A program made the translations under genes and the position numbers. From the NCBI GenBank assembly GCA_027046415.1, contig JALTYW010000186.1, positions 1 to 10,661 on the forward strand: DNA of 10,661 nt, in the 5' to 3' direction. Shown here in pieces: positions 1 to 8,599 of this stretch (position 1 is the stretch's first letter; each line of letters starts with the position of its first letter). A model generated the notes under the pieces. It saw only the letters and a list, made by a program, of their open reading frames with translations. It ran no database searches and was not told where the DNA came from. Source of the DNA: Sulfurovum sp. (GTDB lineage Bacteria; Campylobacterota; Campylobacteria; Campylobacterales; Sulfurovaceae).

Positions 1-1935
<1,935 letters not shown>

Positions 1936-1940
1936 CGTCA

Positions 1941-2300
1941 ATGACAGGATACGAACAGTTGAATGTTTGGCAAGAGAGTATGAACTTGGTAACAGAAGTT
2001 TATACAATAGTAAAAAAACTGCCAAAAGAGGAGTTATTTTCTTTGTCTGACCAACTAAGAAGGAGTGCTGTATCCATCCCAAGCAATATCGCAGAGGGCA
2101 GTTCAAGAAATTCAAAAAAAGAGTTCATCCAGTTTCTTTATATCGCACTAGGCAGTCTATGTGAACTGGAAACACAACTAAAAATTTGTATCAATATTGG
2201 TTATCTACAGAACTTAGAAAACATATTTATACAAACAGAAAAGATCAAAAAAATGATAAACGCCTTAATAAGTTCATTGAAAAGGGACTCGAAAAAATGA
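1941..2300 (+). CDS. Four-helix-bundle protein, 23S rRNA intervening-sequence (S23/IVP) family
   Basis: A 119-residue, mostly helical protein with the signature of the family named for ORFs in 23S rRNA intervening sequences: [11 protein letters not shown] near the N-terminus, [19 protein letters not shown] at about residues 35-53, then [19 protein letters not shown]. The family forms pentameric four-helix bundles and includes Avd, the accessory protein of diversity-generating retroelements; the function of free-standing members is not established to my knowledge. No rRNA and no reverse transcriptase lie nearby. It splits the normally contiguous wbpB and wbpD, is visibly more AT-rich than its neighbours, and sits between inverted degenerate repeat arrays. 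Together these suggest acquisition as a unit. Its stop overlaps the likely wbpD start as ATGA, so wbpD translation is probably coupled to it. Family call is confident; role unknown. Confidence 0.9.
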   Translation: MTGYEQLNVWQESMNLVTEVYTIVKKLPKEELFSLSDQLRRSAVSIPSNIAEGSSRNSKKEFIQFLYIALGSLCELETQLKICINIGYLQNLENIFIQTEKIKKMINALISSLKRDSKK

Positions 2301-2929
2301 CCAGAAACCAAAAACCAGAAAGCAGAAACCAGACCTCAGCTAAAAACCAAAAAAAAAAAACAAAAAACTACTATTATCATGAATCATCCTATATTGATGA
2401 TAATGTCATTATAGGTGACGATACCAAAATCTGGCACTTTTCCCATATCTTGCCAAATACCACCATCGGTTCTGACTGCTCTTTTGGACAAAACTGTGTT
2501 GTGGGGCCGAATGTCACTGTAGGCAACGGGGTCAAAGTACAGAACAATGTCAGCATCTATGAAGGTGTCGAAATTGAGGATGATATCTTTCTTGGTCCAT
2601 CTATGGTTTTTACCAATGTTATCAATCCCAGAGCTTTTATTCAGCGCAAAGATGAGTTTAAAAAGACCCTTCTTAAAAAAGGGTGTTCAGTCGGTGCCAA
2701 CGCTACAATCGTCTGCGGCATCACCATCGGTGAGTATGCCCTTATCGGCTCAGGTGCAGTTGTCAACAAAGATGTCAAACCGTATGCACTGATGGTCGGT
2801 GTCCCGGCAAGACAGATCGGCTGGGTCGGGATCTCAGGCAATACACTAAAATTTCAAAACAACAAAGCAGAAGATGCATTTGCAACATATGAGCTGATCG
2901 ACGATGCGCTGAAAGTGAGAAAAAAATAA
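2297..2929 (+). CDS. wbpD: UDP-2-acetamido-3-amino-2,3-dideoxyglucuronate N-acetyltransferase, WbpD/WlbB type
   Basis: Acetyl-CoA-dependent N-acetylation of the C3 amine made by WbpE, giving UDP-GlcNAc(3NAc)A. It is a left-handed beta-helix (hexapeptide repeat) enzyme: repeats run from about residue 33 to 165 of a 210-residue product. IWHFSH (45-50), VQNNVSIY (81-88), GPSMVFTNV (100-108), VNKDV and [11 protein letters not shown] (166-176) match WbpD/WlbB closely. Chosen start: ATG 2297, overlapping the previous stop as ATGA, with an AAAGGGA upstream. The frame stays open back to an ATG at 2186, but that lies inside the S23-like gene. Odd: residues 2-24 are repeat-array translation including a 12-A tract, and homologous sequence begins only near residue 25. 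The native start therefore appears to be lost. No in-frame ATG follows until inside the helix domain, so expression seems to depend on the array. Confidence 0.9.
   Translation: MTRNQKPESRNQTSAKNQKKKTKNYYYHESSYIDDNVIIGDDTKIWHFSHILPNTTIGSDCSFGQNCVVGPNVTVGNGVKVQNNVSIYEGVEIEDDIFLGPSMVFTNVINPRAFIQRKDEFKKTLLKKGCSVGANATIVCGITIGEYALIGSGAVVNKDVKPYALMVGVPARQIGWVGISGNTLKFQNNKAEDAFATYELIDDALKVRKK
2300..2368 (+). repeat. Degenerate AACCA-type repeat array, right arm, with a 12-A tract
   Basis: Imperfect units such as CCAGAAA, CCAAAAA, CCAGAAAG and CAGAAACC, then AACCAA and A-rich units. The array begins at the stop of the S23-like gene and runs into wbpD. It has opposite orientation to the array at 1875-1935 (AACCA against TGGTT). 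It is translated as the first 24 residues of the likely wbpD product, rich in Asn, Gln, Lys and Thr. A homopolymer of 12 A occupies 2349-2360. Confidence 0.8.
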
Positions 2930-4146
2930 TGCAAAACACCGAAGACCAAAAACCAAAACCCACTATTGATTTCGCCAATTTGCAGTATCAGTATCAACGA
3001 TACAAGGAGGAGATCGACAGTGCGATCCATAAAGTACTTGACAGATCCAACTACATCATGGGTGAAGAGGTACAGCAGCTTGAAGAGAACCTTCAGCACT
3101 TCACCGGTGCCCGGCATGCACTGACCTGTTCCAGCGGTACAGATGCCCTTCTGCTTGCTATGATGGCATTGGGTATCGGTCCGGGAGACGAAGTTATCAC
3201 AACACCTTTTACCTTCATCGCTACAGCAGAGACCATTGCCCTGCTTGGTGCCACACCTGTCTTTGTCGACATCGATGAGACAACCTACAACATAGACCCC
3301 GCCAAAATAGAAGCTGCCATCACAGAAAAAACAAAAGCGATCATGCCTGTCAGCCTTTACGGACAACCGGCAGACATGGATGCGATACAGACTATCGTAG
3401 ACAAAACACTAAAAACCAAAAACCAAAAACTATACACTATCATCGACGGTGCCCAGTCATTCGGTGCAACATACAAAAACAAAACTGAAGTACATTATGC
3501 AGATATCTACACCACCAGCTTTTTCCCTGCTAAACCACTTGGATGTTTCGGAGATGGCGGAGCGGTGTTAACAAACAGTGACGAGCTGGCAGAAAAGATG
3601 AAAATGCTAAGAGTCCATGGACAAAACAAACGCTATCATCATAAGTACATAGGTCTTGGTGCGAGGATGGACACACTCCAGTGCGCAGTTGTCAATGTCA
3701 AACTCAAACACTATACAAAAGACCTATCCCTCAGGCAAGAAGTCGCTGAAAAATATACATGTTTGTTCAGAGAAAAGGGAAAAGGGAGAAGGAAGAAAGA
3801 CGGGCTTGAATGGTTGGAGATGAATCCTTCTACCTTCATCCTTCCACCTTCAACCGCAAAAGACAGAACCTCCGCCTGGGCACAATACTCCATACGGGTT
3901 AACACTTCCAACGCCGCACGAAGTGAGCTACAAGCAAAACTCAAAGAGGCTGGTATCCCTACTGCCATACACTACCCCATGCCGCTTCATCTGCAGGAGT
4001 GCTTTTCCTATCTAGGCTATCAGGAGAATGCATTCCCCGTTGCCGAAACGGTTTCGAAGCAGATTCTCTCTCTTCCGATGAATCCGTATGTTTCTGATGA
4101 AGAGATAGCCTATATCGTTCAGGAGATCTCAGCATGTCTCTCCTGA
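2929..4146 (+). CDS. wbpE: UDP-2-acetamido-2-deoxy-3-keto-glucuronate aminotransferase, WbpE/WlbC type (DegT/DnrJ/EryC1)
   Basis: PLP-dependent transfer of an amino group, normally from L-glutamate, to the 3-keto sugar made by WbpB, releasing 2-oxoglutarate. The 405-residue type I-fold protein shows SSGTDALLLAMMALGIGPGDEV (68-89), cofactor-ring Asp173 in IIDGAQSFGA, the internal-aldimine Lys202 in TSFFPAKPLGCFGDGG, RYHH (235-238), RMDTLQ (246-251) and AIHYPMPLH (346-354). It starts by TAATG overlap with wbpD. It is longer than typical WbpE (about 360). The excess is explained by in-frame repeat patches: residues about 5-12 (DQKPKP), 160-168 (LKTKNQKL) and about 280-309, a Lys/Arg/Gly-rich then Pro/Ser/Thr-rich stretch. 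None removes a recognised active-site residue, so the enzyme is probably still functional. Confidence 0.91.
   Translation: MQNTEDQKPKPTIDFANLQYQYQRYKEEIDSAIHKVLDRSNYIMGEEVQQLEENLQHFTGARHALTCSSGTDALLLAMMALGIGPGDEVITTPFTFIATAETIALLGATPVFVDIDETTYNIDPAKIEAAITEKTKAIMPVSLYGQPADMDAIQTIVDKTLKTKNQKLYTIIDGAQSFGATYKNKTEVHYADIYTTSFFPAKPLGCFGDGGAVLTNSDELAEKMKMLRVHGQNKRYHHKYIGLGARMDTLQCAVVNVKLKHYTKDLSLRQEVAEKYTCLFREKGKGRRKKDGLEWLEMNPSTFILPPSTAKDRTSAWAQYSIRVNTSNAARSELQAKLKEAGIPTAIHYPMPLHLQECFSYLGYQENAFPVAETVSKQILSLPMNPYVSDEEIAYIVQEISACLS
2942..2962 (+). repeat. AACCAAAA-type repeat patch at the 5' end of wbpE
   Basis: Three imperfect ACCAAAA units (GACCAAAAACCAAAACCC) directly after the wbpE start. They are translated as DQKPKP before the conserved IDF segment that normally sits right at the N-terminus. 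Confidence 0.5.
3408..3430 (+). repeat. AAAAACC repeat patch inside wbpE
   Basis: Near-perfect tandem AAAAACC units (CTAAAAACC, AAAAACC, AAAAACT) in the same orientation as the array before wbpD. They are read in frame as LKTKNQKL, between the helix and the strand leading to the cofactor-binding Asp, where relatives have a shorter loop. Confidence 0.65.
3771..3855 (+). repeat. Paired purine-rich and pyrimidine-rich GAAGG/CCTTC repeat patch inside wbpE
   Basis: Bases 3771-3803 are degenerate AAAGGGA/GAAGGAAG units. Bases 3826-3855 are degenerate CCTTC units (TACCTTCATCCTTCCACCTTCAACC), roughly the reverse complement in kind. About 20 bases separate the arms. Together they encode an extra, poorly conserved stretch of about 25-30 residues. 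Confidence 0.65.
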
Positions 4147-4193
4147 TAGAAGCACACAGCAGCTATTCTGTAGATACAGGGAGCATCGTTTGA
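4134..4193 (+). CDS. Possible 19-codon leader ORF coupling wbpE to the FAD oxidoreductase
   Basis: ATG 4134 lies inside the last codons of wbpE in another frame and is preceded by AGGAG (4121-4125) at 8 nt spacing. The ORF reads MSLLIEAHSSYSVDTGSIV and ends with TGA at 4191-4193, overlapping the TTG start of the next gene by two bases. The good ribosome site and exact stop/start overlap fit a leader used for translational coupling, which would help a weak TTG start. I recognise no homology. It could also be chance or the tail of an eroded gene. Confidence 0.3.
   Translation: MSLLIEAHSSYSVDTGSIV
4178..4183 (+). promoter_or_regulatory. Ribosome binding site supporting a TTG start
   Basis: AGGGAG with 6 nt spacing to TTG 4190. 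No ATG or GTG with comparable spacing is available in the frame, so this site decides the start of the FAD oxidoreductase. Confidence 0.55.
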
Positions 4194-5371
4194 AACGCTA
4201 CGACTATCTCATCACGGGAGCAGGTATCATCGGTATGACGATTGCCCATGAGCTTCTAAAGGATGACCCGGCGGTGCGTATTGCCATCATCGACAAGGAA
4301 TCAGATGTCGCGATGCATGCAAGCGGCAGAAACAGCGGTGTACTTCATGCAGGTTTCTACTATACAGCCGACAGTCTCAAAGCACGTTTTACCGTCGAAG
4401 GGAACAGACTTATGAAAGCCTTCTGTCAAGTCAACGACATCCCTGTACGTCAGACTCAAAAACTCGTAGTCGCAAAAGACAAAACGGAACTTGAAGGGCT
4501 GCAAGAACTGCAGAAAAGGGCTGAGACGAACGGGGTAGATACAACACTTATCTCCGAAGAAGAAGCCCTGAAGATCGATCCGAATGTCAGGACATACAGG
4601 CAGGCACTCTTCTCCCCTACAACAGCTTCTGTCGATCCAAAGCATGTCTGCCGTGTGCTCAAAGAGGTTTTGGAGCAACAGGGTGTGGCATTTTATTTCA
4701 ATACACCTTTTGGCAGCCATCTGGATTTTACATATGACTACTTTGTCAATGCGGCCGGTGCCTATGCCGACAAGATTGCAAAACAGTTCGGGCTTGCAAA
4801 GGACTATACCATGCTGCCTTTTAAAGGGATCTACCTCAAATATAACGGCAACAAAGATGCCATCAAAACCAATATCTACCCCGTCCCGAACCTCAATAAT
4901 CCTTTTCTTGGTGTACACTACACCATTACAGCCGACGGCAGTATCAAAATAGGTCCCACAGCCATCCCCGCATTTTGGAGAGAGAATTACCGGGGATTGG
5001 CACATTTTAACTTGTTCGAAATGATAGAAATACTATACTATGAGAGCAAACTTTTCCTGCTGAACGCATTTCATTTCAGGGATCTTGCGCTCACTGAAAT
5101 GAAGCACTACCATCACCCTGTTTTCATCCGGAAGGCAAAAAGGATGGTAAAACAAATCGGTGACGATTTCAAACCGATGCCGGCAGGAATACGGGCACAG
5201 CTTCTTAACATACAGACCAATGAACTGGTACAGGATTTTGTTGTAGAGCAAACAGCGGGCTCAACACATATTCTCAATGCTGTCAGTCCCGCATTTACCT
5301 GTTCATTTGCCTTTGCCCGACACGTTGTCAGAGAAATATATACAAACAAGGAAAAAAGTGATGTCAAATAG
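4190..5371 (+). CDS. FAD-dependent oxidoreductase, L-2-hydroxyglutarate dehydrogenase (LhgO/L2HGDH)-like
   Basis: A 393-residue DAO-fold flavoprotein. The dinucleotide loop GAGIIG is at residues 10-15, the ribose-binding acidic strand end IIDKE at 33-37, and ASGRNSGVLHAGFYY at 44-58 closely resembles the HNSGVIHAGVYY segment of E. coli LhgO. Other shared segments are YPVPNLNNPFLGVH, the later KIGPTAIPAF, PAGIRAQL and the C-terminal NAVSPAFTCS. LhgO oxidises L-2-hydroxyglutarate to 2-oxoglutarate and passes electrons to the quinone pool at the inner membrane face. Difference: between NTPFGSHLDF and the YFVNAAGAYAD strand it lacks roughly 15 residues found in E. coli LhgO, so it may be a distinct subfamily. 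The start is TTG 4190, the only candidate with a ribosome site. Its position right after wbpBDE suggests it reoxidises 2-hydroxyglutarate made by WbpB. Family call is good; exact substrate is inferred. Confidence 0.8.
   Translation: MKRYDYLITGAGIIGMTIAHELLKDDPAVRIAIIDKESDVAMHASGRNSGVLHAGFYYTADSLKARFTVEGNRLMKAFCQVNDIPVRQTQKLVVAKDKTELEGLQELQKRAETNGVDTTLISEEEALKIDPNVRTYRQALFSPTTASVDPKHVCRVLKEVLEQQGVAFYFNTPFGSHLDFTYDYFVNAAGAYADKIAKQFGLAKDYTMLPFKGIYLKYNGNKDAIKTNIYPVPNLNNPFLGVHYTITADGSIKIGPTAIPAFWRENYRGLAHFNLFEMIEILYYESKLFLLNAFHFRDLALTEMKHYHHPVFIRKAKRMVKQIGDDFKPMPAGIRAQLLNIQTNELVQDFVVEQTAGSTHILNAVSPAFTCSFAFARHVVREIYTNKEKSDVK
5348..5352 (+). promoter_or_regulatory. Ribosome binding site that decides the start of the second epimerase
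   Basis: AAGGA lies 8 nt before ATG 5361. The frame stays open further upstream to an ATG at 5277, but that region is the C-terminal coding part of the FAD oxidoreductase and has no such site. Confidence 0.6.
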
Positions 5372-6344
5372 TTTGAAAGATGCAAGAGTATTAGTAATCG
5401 GCGGTGCCGGTTTCATAGGAGGCTTTGTACTGACAGAGCTGCTAAAAGAGCCAGTCAAAGAGGTCATTGTCTACGACAACTTTACCCGCGGGAAAATGGA
5501 AAACATTGAAGAGGCACTCAAGGATCCACGCTGTTCTATCTACCCCTATGGCGGTGATATCCGGGAGACAGACGTACTCGATACCGCAATGGAGGGCATC
5601 GACTATGTCTTCCACCTTGCCGCAATGTGGCTGCTGCACTGCAAAGACTATCCGAGAACGGCTTTCGATGTCAATGTTGCAGGTACATTCAATGTGCTTG
5701 AGGCCTGTGTCAAACACAATGTCAAAAAACTTATCTATTCCTCTTCCGCTTCAGTCTACGGGGATGCGGTGGAAGTACCTATGACCGAAGACCACCCGTT
5801 CAATAACAAAAACTTTTACGGTGCTACAAAAATCTCCGGCGAAGCGATGTGTACAGCCTTTAATGACCGCTATGGACTGAAGGTCATCGGACTGCGCTAT
5901 ATGAACGTCTATGGTCCGGGGCAGGATCAGCATGCTGTCTACAGCGGTGTTGTACCGATCGTTCTAAACAAGATCGACCGAGGCGAAGCCCCTACAGTAA
6001 ACGGGGATGGAACGCAGGCATATGACTTCATCTACGTGGAAGATGTCGCCCGATGCAACATTGCTGCGGCAAAAGCCGATGTAGACTTTGGCTACTACAA
6101 TGTCGGTACGGAAATACAGACAACGGTCAAAGAGCTGTGCGACACAATGCTCAGACTTAAAAACTCCGACCTGAAAATCCAGTACAAGCCCTACAGTGCC
6201 GATGATGCAAGACAGTTCGTACAAAACAGAATAGGGTCGAGAGAGAAGGCTGAAAAAGAGCTTGGATTCCGATATAAATACTCTCTGGAGGAGGGACTTA
6301 AAGAACTGATCCGATGGAGAGAAGCCAAAGGTATCAAAGGATAA
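5361..6344 (+). CDS. NAD-dependent epimerase/dehydratase (extended SDR, sugar-nucleotide modifying)
   Basis: A 327-residue extended SDR, probably acting on a nucleotide sugar in the cytoplasm. Seen: the NAD loop GGAGFIG (14-20), the acidic strand end YDNFTRG (38-44), GGDIRE (64-69), FHLAA (85-89), SSSASVYGD (127-135), catalytic Tyr153 and Lys157 in NFYGATK, GLRYMNVYGPGQDQ (177-190), NGDGTQAYDFIYVEDVA (214-230) and a C-terminal LGF...SLEEGLKELIRW ending typical of GalE-like epimerases. After FHLAA it has MWLLHCKDYPR where classic GalE/WbpP enzymes have a small-residue, SVPRS-like segment, so the substrate may differ from UDP-Glc/GlcNAc. ATG 5361 overlaps the FAD oxidoreductase by 11 nt. Epimerase versus dehydratase and the sugar involved cannot be decided from sequence. 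Confidence 0.85.
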   Translation: MSNSLKDARVLVIGGAGFIGGFVLTELLKEPVKEVIVYDNFTRGKMENIEEALKDPRCSIYPYGGDIRETDVLDTAMEGIDYVFHLAAMWLLHCKDYPRTAFDVNVAGTFNVLEACVKHNVKKLIYSSSASVYGDAVEVPMTEDHPFNNKNFYGATKISGEAMCTAFNDRYGLKVIGLRYMNVYGPGQDQHAVYSGVVPIVLNKIDRGEAPTVNGDGTQAYDFIYVEDVARCNIAAAKADVDFGYYNVGTEIQTTVKELCDTMLRLKNSDLKIQYKPYSADDARQFVQNRIGSREKAEKELGFRYKYSLEEGLKELIRWREAKGIKG

Positions 6345-6352
6345 CCCGGCAG

Positions 6353-7351
6353 ATGAAACACACCTTTCTGACATGCCTCAGTGCACTCTTTTGCCTCTCT
6401 TCTCTTCACGGTGCCACAGCACTGCTTGAAGAGACACCTGCCCCAGGTATAATAGCGAGGTCATCCGTGTATGCATTTGTTGGTAATAACATCCACAAAA
6501 CGGATTTGATGAGAAATGCTGTAGTGACACATCCCATTCTTCATGTCAATACAACTGTTTCATCAAGCCTTCCGAAAAATGACCTTCTTTTCAGCAAACA
6601 TCTCATTTTTCCAAAAGGTTTCTATACCTTTCACGGTATCCGGTATGACCTTACCCGTGAAGGGCTGCACCGCATTCTTGACGTGGCCAACCATGACTCT
6701 TTGCAACTGATCATTTACGAGAATGATGTGCCTACACTCCTTTCTTCCTTCGCATGGAGTGTCAAACACGGCAACAGAGATGACAGAAAACCGTTCAAAT
6801 CTTTGGTAAAACTGCAAAGACAGGGCAACCTCTCAATGACCTGTGGTCCGGTCTCAAACTATGTACATACCCATCTCAGAAGAGTGGGGATAAGAAGCAG
6901 GCTGATCCATTTCAACCGCGGCAGAAACTTCAACAGCTATGACAACGGGCACATTCTGCTTGAAGTCAAGATCGATGGCAAGTGGGTACTTGCCGATATT
7001 GACAACAATATGCTCTTTCTCGATCCAAAGCGCGGCTTTCTCAACGCATACGATATTGCAACACAGCAGGACGCTATCAAACACCGCATCACACTTGCCA
7101 CAGACGGGCCGGACACCATGCACTTTACAGACCGCTCCGGCAAGACGAACTATGCCTTTTTCATGGAAGATCTCGATCTTGATGCATGGTATGCGCAGAT
7201 CATGCAGATACTCTTTATCTACGACGGAAAGGGTGGTCTGCCACTTTGCCGTCCTGACGCAGACTGGGAAGAGATAAAGGCGCATTACCACTACAAAACA
7301 TGTCTCGATCCAAAGAGATTTTACAAACACTATTACGGAGAAACAGAGTGA
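6353..7351 (+). CDS. Exported transglutaminase-like (Cys-His-Asp) protein
   Basis: A 332-residue protein whose N-terminus (MKHTFLTCLSALFCLSSLHGATA) is a signal peptide: one Lys, a hydrophobic core and an ATA cleavage site near residue 23. ATG 6353 is chosen because it puts this at the very start and has AAAGGA upstream; the frame also opens at 6314. The middle resembles the transglutaminase-like/papain-like fold: Cys164 in SMTCGPVSNYVHTHLRRVGI, His200 in DNGHILLEVKIDGKW, and Asp215 or Asp217 in LADIDNN, giving a plausible Cys-His-Asp triad with normal spacing. The C-terminal third is Tyr/His/Asp-rich and unfamiliar. Such proteins hydrolyse or exchange amide bonds. In a polysaccharide operon it might act on a periplasmic amide, but no substrate can be named. 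It overlaps the next gene by 4 nt (GTGA). Confidence 0.7.
   Translation: MKHTFLTCLSALFCLSSLHGATALLEETPAPGIIARSSVYAFVGNNIHKTDLMRNAVVTHPILHVNTTVSSSLPKNDLLFSKHLIFPKGFYTFHGIRYDLTREGLHRILDVANHDSLQLIIYENDVPTLLSSFAWSVKHGNRDDRKPFKSLVKLQRQGNLSMTCGPVSNYVHTHLRRVGIRSRLIHFNRGRNFNSYDNGHILLEVKIDGKWVLADIDNNMLFLDPKRGFLNAYDIATQQDAIKHRITLATDGPDTMHFTDRSGKTNYAFFMEDLDLDAWYAQIMQILFIYDGKGGLPLCRPDADWEEIKAHYHYKTCLDPKRFYKHYYGETE
7335..7340 (+). promoter_or_regulatory. Ribosome binding site supporting a GTG start
   Basis: ACGGAG lies 7 nt before GTG 7348, which overlaps the preceding stop as GTGA. The frame also has ATG 7300, but that would add 16 residues encoded inside the previous gene, and the family's conserved start (NIPITKTIFGEEE) begins right at the GTG. 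Confidence 0.55.
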
Positions 7352-8598
7352 ATATACCGATTACGAAAACCATTTTTGGAGAAGAGGAAGCAGCGGCCAT
7401 TGTCAAACCACTGGAGACAGGATGGGTGGTACAGGGACCTAATGTAGCGAAGTTCCAGGAGATGTTTGCGGCATTTACAGGCAGCAAACATGCACACGCC
7501 ACCACCTCATGTACCACAGCACTGCATCTTGGGCTTGAAGCTATGGGTATTGGCCGTGGAGACAAAGTAATTGTTCCCTCCTTTACCTACATCGCTTCTG
7601 CCAATGCCGTAGAGTATACCGGTGCCGAAGTGGTGTTCTGCGATATTGACCTGCGTACGTTCAATATTGATGAAACACAGCTTGAGAGACTGATTGTAAA
7701 CGATCCCGCTATCAAGGCGATCATGCCGGTCAATCTCTTTGGACTCTGTGCGAATATGCCCTATATCATGGAACTTGCACAAAAACATGGGCTCAAGGTC
7801 ATTGAAGATTCCGCATGCGGTTTTGACGGCTGGATAGGCGAGAAACATTCCGGTACCTTTGGTGATGTCGGATGCTTTTCCTTTCACCCGAGAAAATCCA
7901 TCTGTACAGGTGAAGGCGGTATGCTCATCACAGATGATGACGCCATCGCCGCGGTCGTCTCCCAACTTAAAGACCATGGTGCCAGCAAGTCGGATCTTCA
8001 GCGCCACAAAGAGAAAGGCGGCTCACTCCTTCCTGACTTTACGATGCGAGGCTACAACTACCGTATGACAGACATGCAGGGGGCACTTGGTGTCTGCCAG
8101 ATGGACAAAAAAGAGTCCATCATGCAGGGGCGAAGAGATGTAGCGGCCAAATATGATGAGGCGCTTAGAAGTGTCTGTGTAAACGACGAAGATAAACAGA
8201 AGTTGTCAGACTTTTTAATGCCTCCGTTCATTCCTGAAGGCTATAAACACGGTTATCAGTCTTATGTCTGTCTCTTTACAGGCGGCGAAGATGTCAGCGA
8301 ACTGCTCGATCCGCATACCACTGCTTCACTGGCAGACCTGAAGTCCCTTGTAGACAAGATCAACCTCAAACGCAACCTTTTCATGGAGAAGCTTGAGGAA
8401 CGCAATATCGCTACACGCCAGGGGACACACGCTGTACATACGCTTGGCTACTACAAAGACAAAAACGGTTTTGCCGACGAGGACTTTCTCCGGTCTTACG
8501 CTGCAGACAGACTCTCCATCGCCCTGCCTCTCTATGCCGGCATGAGTGATAACGAGTTTGAATATGTCGTTTCAAATATAAAAGAGGCTTTAAAATAA
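7348..8598 (+). CDS. DegT/DnrJ/EryC1/StrS-family PLP aminotransferase (second in the operon)
   Basis: A 416-residue sugar aminotransferase. It has the family start IPITKTIFGEEE, the cofactor-phosphate region TTSCTTALHLGL (52-63), GDKVIVPSFTYIASANAV (71-88), Asp154 in VIEDSACGFDG, the internal-aldimine Lys183 in GCFSFHPRKSICTGEGG, and YNYRMTDMQGALG (236-248). The FHPRKS context puts it in the branch that aminates keto-sugar nucleotides, distinct from the WbpE branch (FFPAKP) upstream. Relative to common members there is extra sequence at about 312-337 (GGEDVSELLD and on), before the KRNLFMEKLEERNIATRQGTHAVH segment. That extra stretch contains no repeat patch. Start is GTG 7348. The keto-sugar substrate and product are unknown; the epimerase two genes upstream or a dehydratase outside the window could provide it. 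Confidence 0.87.
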   Translation: MNIPITKTIFGEEEAAAIVKPLETGWVVQGPNVAKFQEMFAAFTGSKHAHATTSCTTALHLGLEAMGIGRGDKVIVPSFTYIASANAVEYTGAEVVFCDIDLRTFNIDETQLERLIVNDPAIKAIMPVNLFGLCANMPYIMELAQKHGLKVIEDSACGFDGWIGEKHSGTFGDVGCFSFHPRKSICTGEGGMLITDDDAIAAVVSQLKDHGASKSDLQRHKEKGGSLLPDFTMRGYNYRMTDMQGALGVCQMDKKESIMQGRRDVAAKYDEALRSVCVNDEDKQKLSDFLMPPFIPEGYKHGYQSYVCLFTGGEDVSELLDPHTTASLADLKSLVDKINLKRNLFMEKLEERNIATRQGTHAVHTLGYYKDKNGFADEDFLRSYAADRLSIALPLYAGMSDNEFEYVVSNIKEALK

Positions 8599-8599
8599 T

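Noticed and set aside
2186..2296. A longer wbpD starting at ATG 2186
   Set aside because: The added residues are encoded within the S23-like gene in another frame, show no WbpD homology, and the ATGA overlap at 2297 gives a simpler start.
2300..3430. CRISPR array from the repeated AACCA units
   Set aside because: Units are 5-8 nt, degenerate and without regular spacers, and they are translated inside genes.
4301..5005. 234-codon open frame on the minus strand
   Set aside because: It lies wholly antisense to the well-supported FAD oxidoreductase, is Cys-rich with no recognisable motif, and is typical of a shadow frame.
7300..7347. ATG 7300 as the start of the second aminotransferase
   Set aside because: It would overlap the transglutaminase-like gene by 52 nt and add 16 residues before the family's normal N-terminus; GTG 7348 has the better ribosome site.
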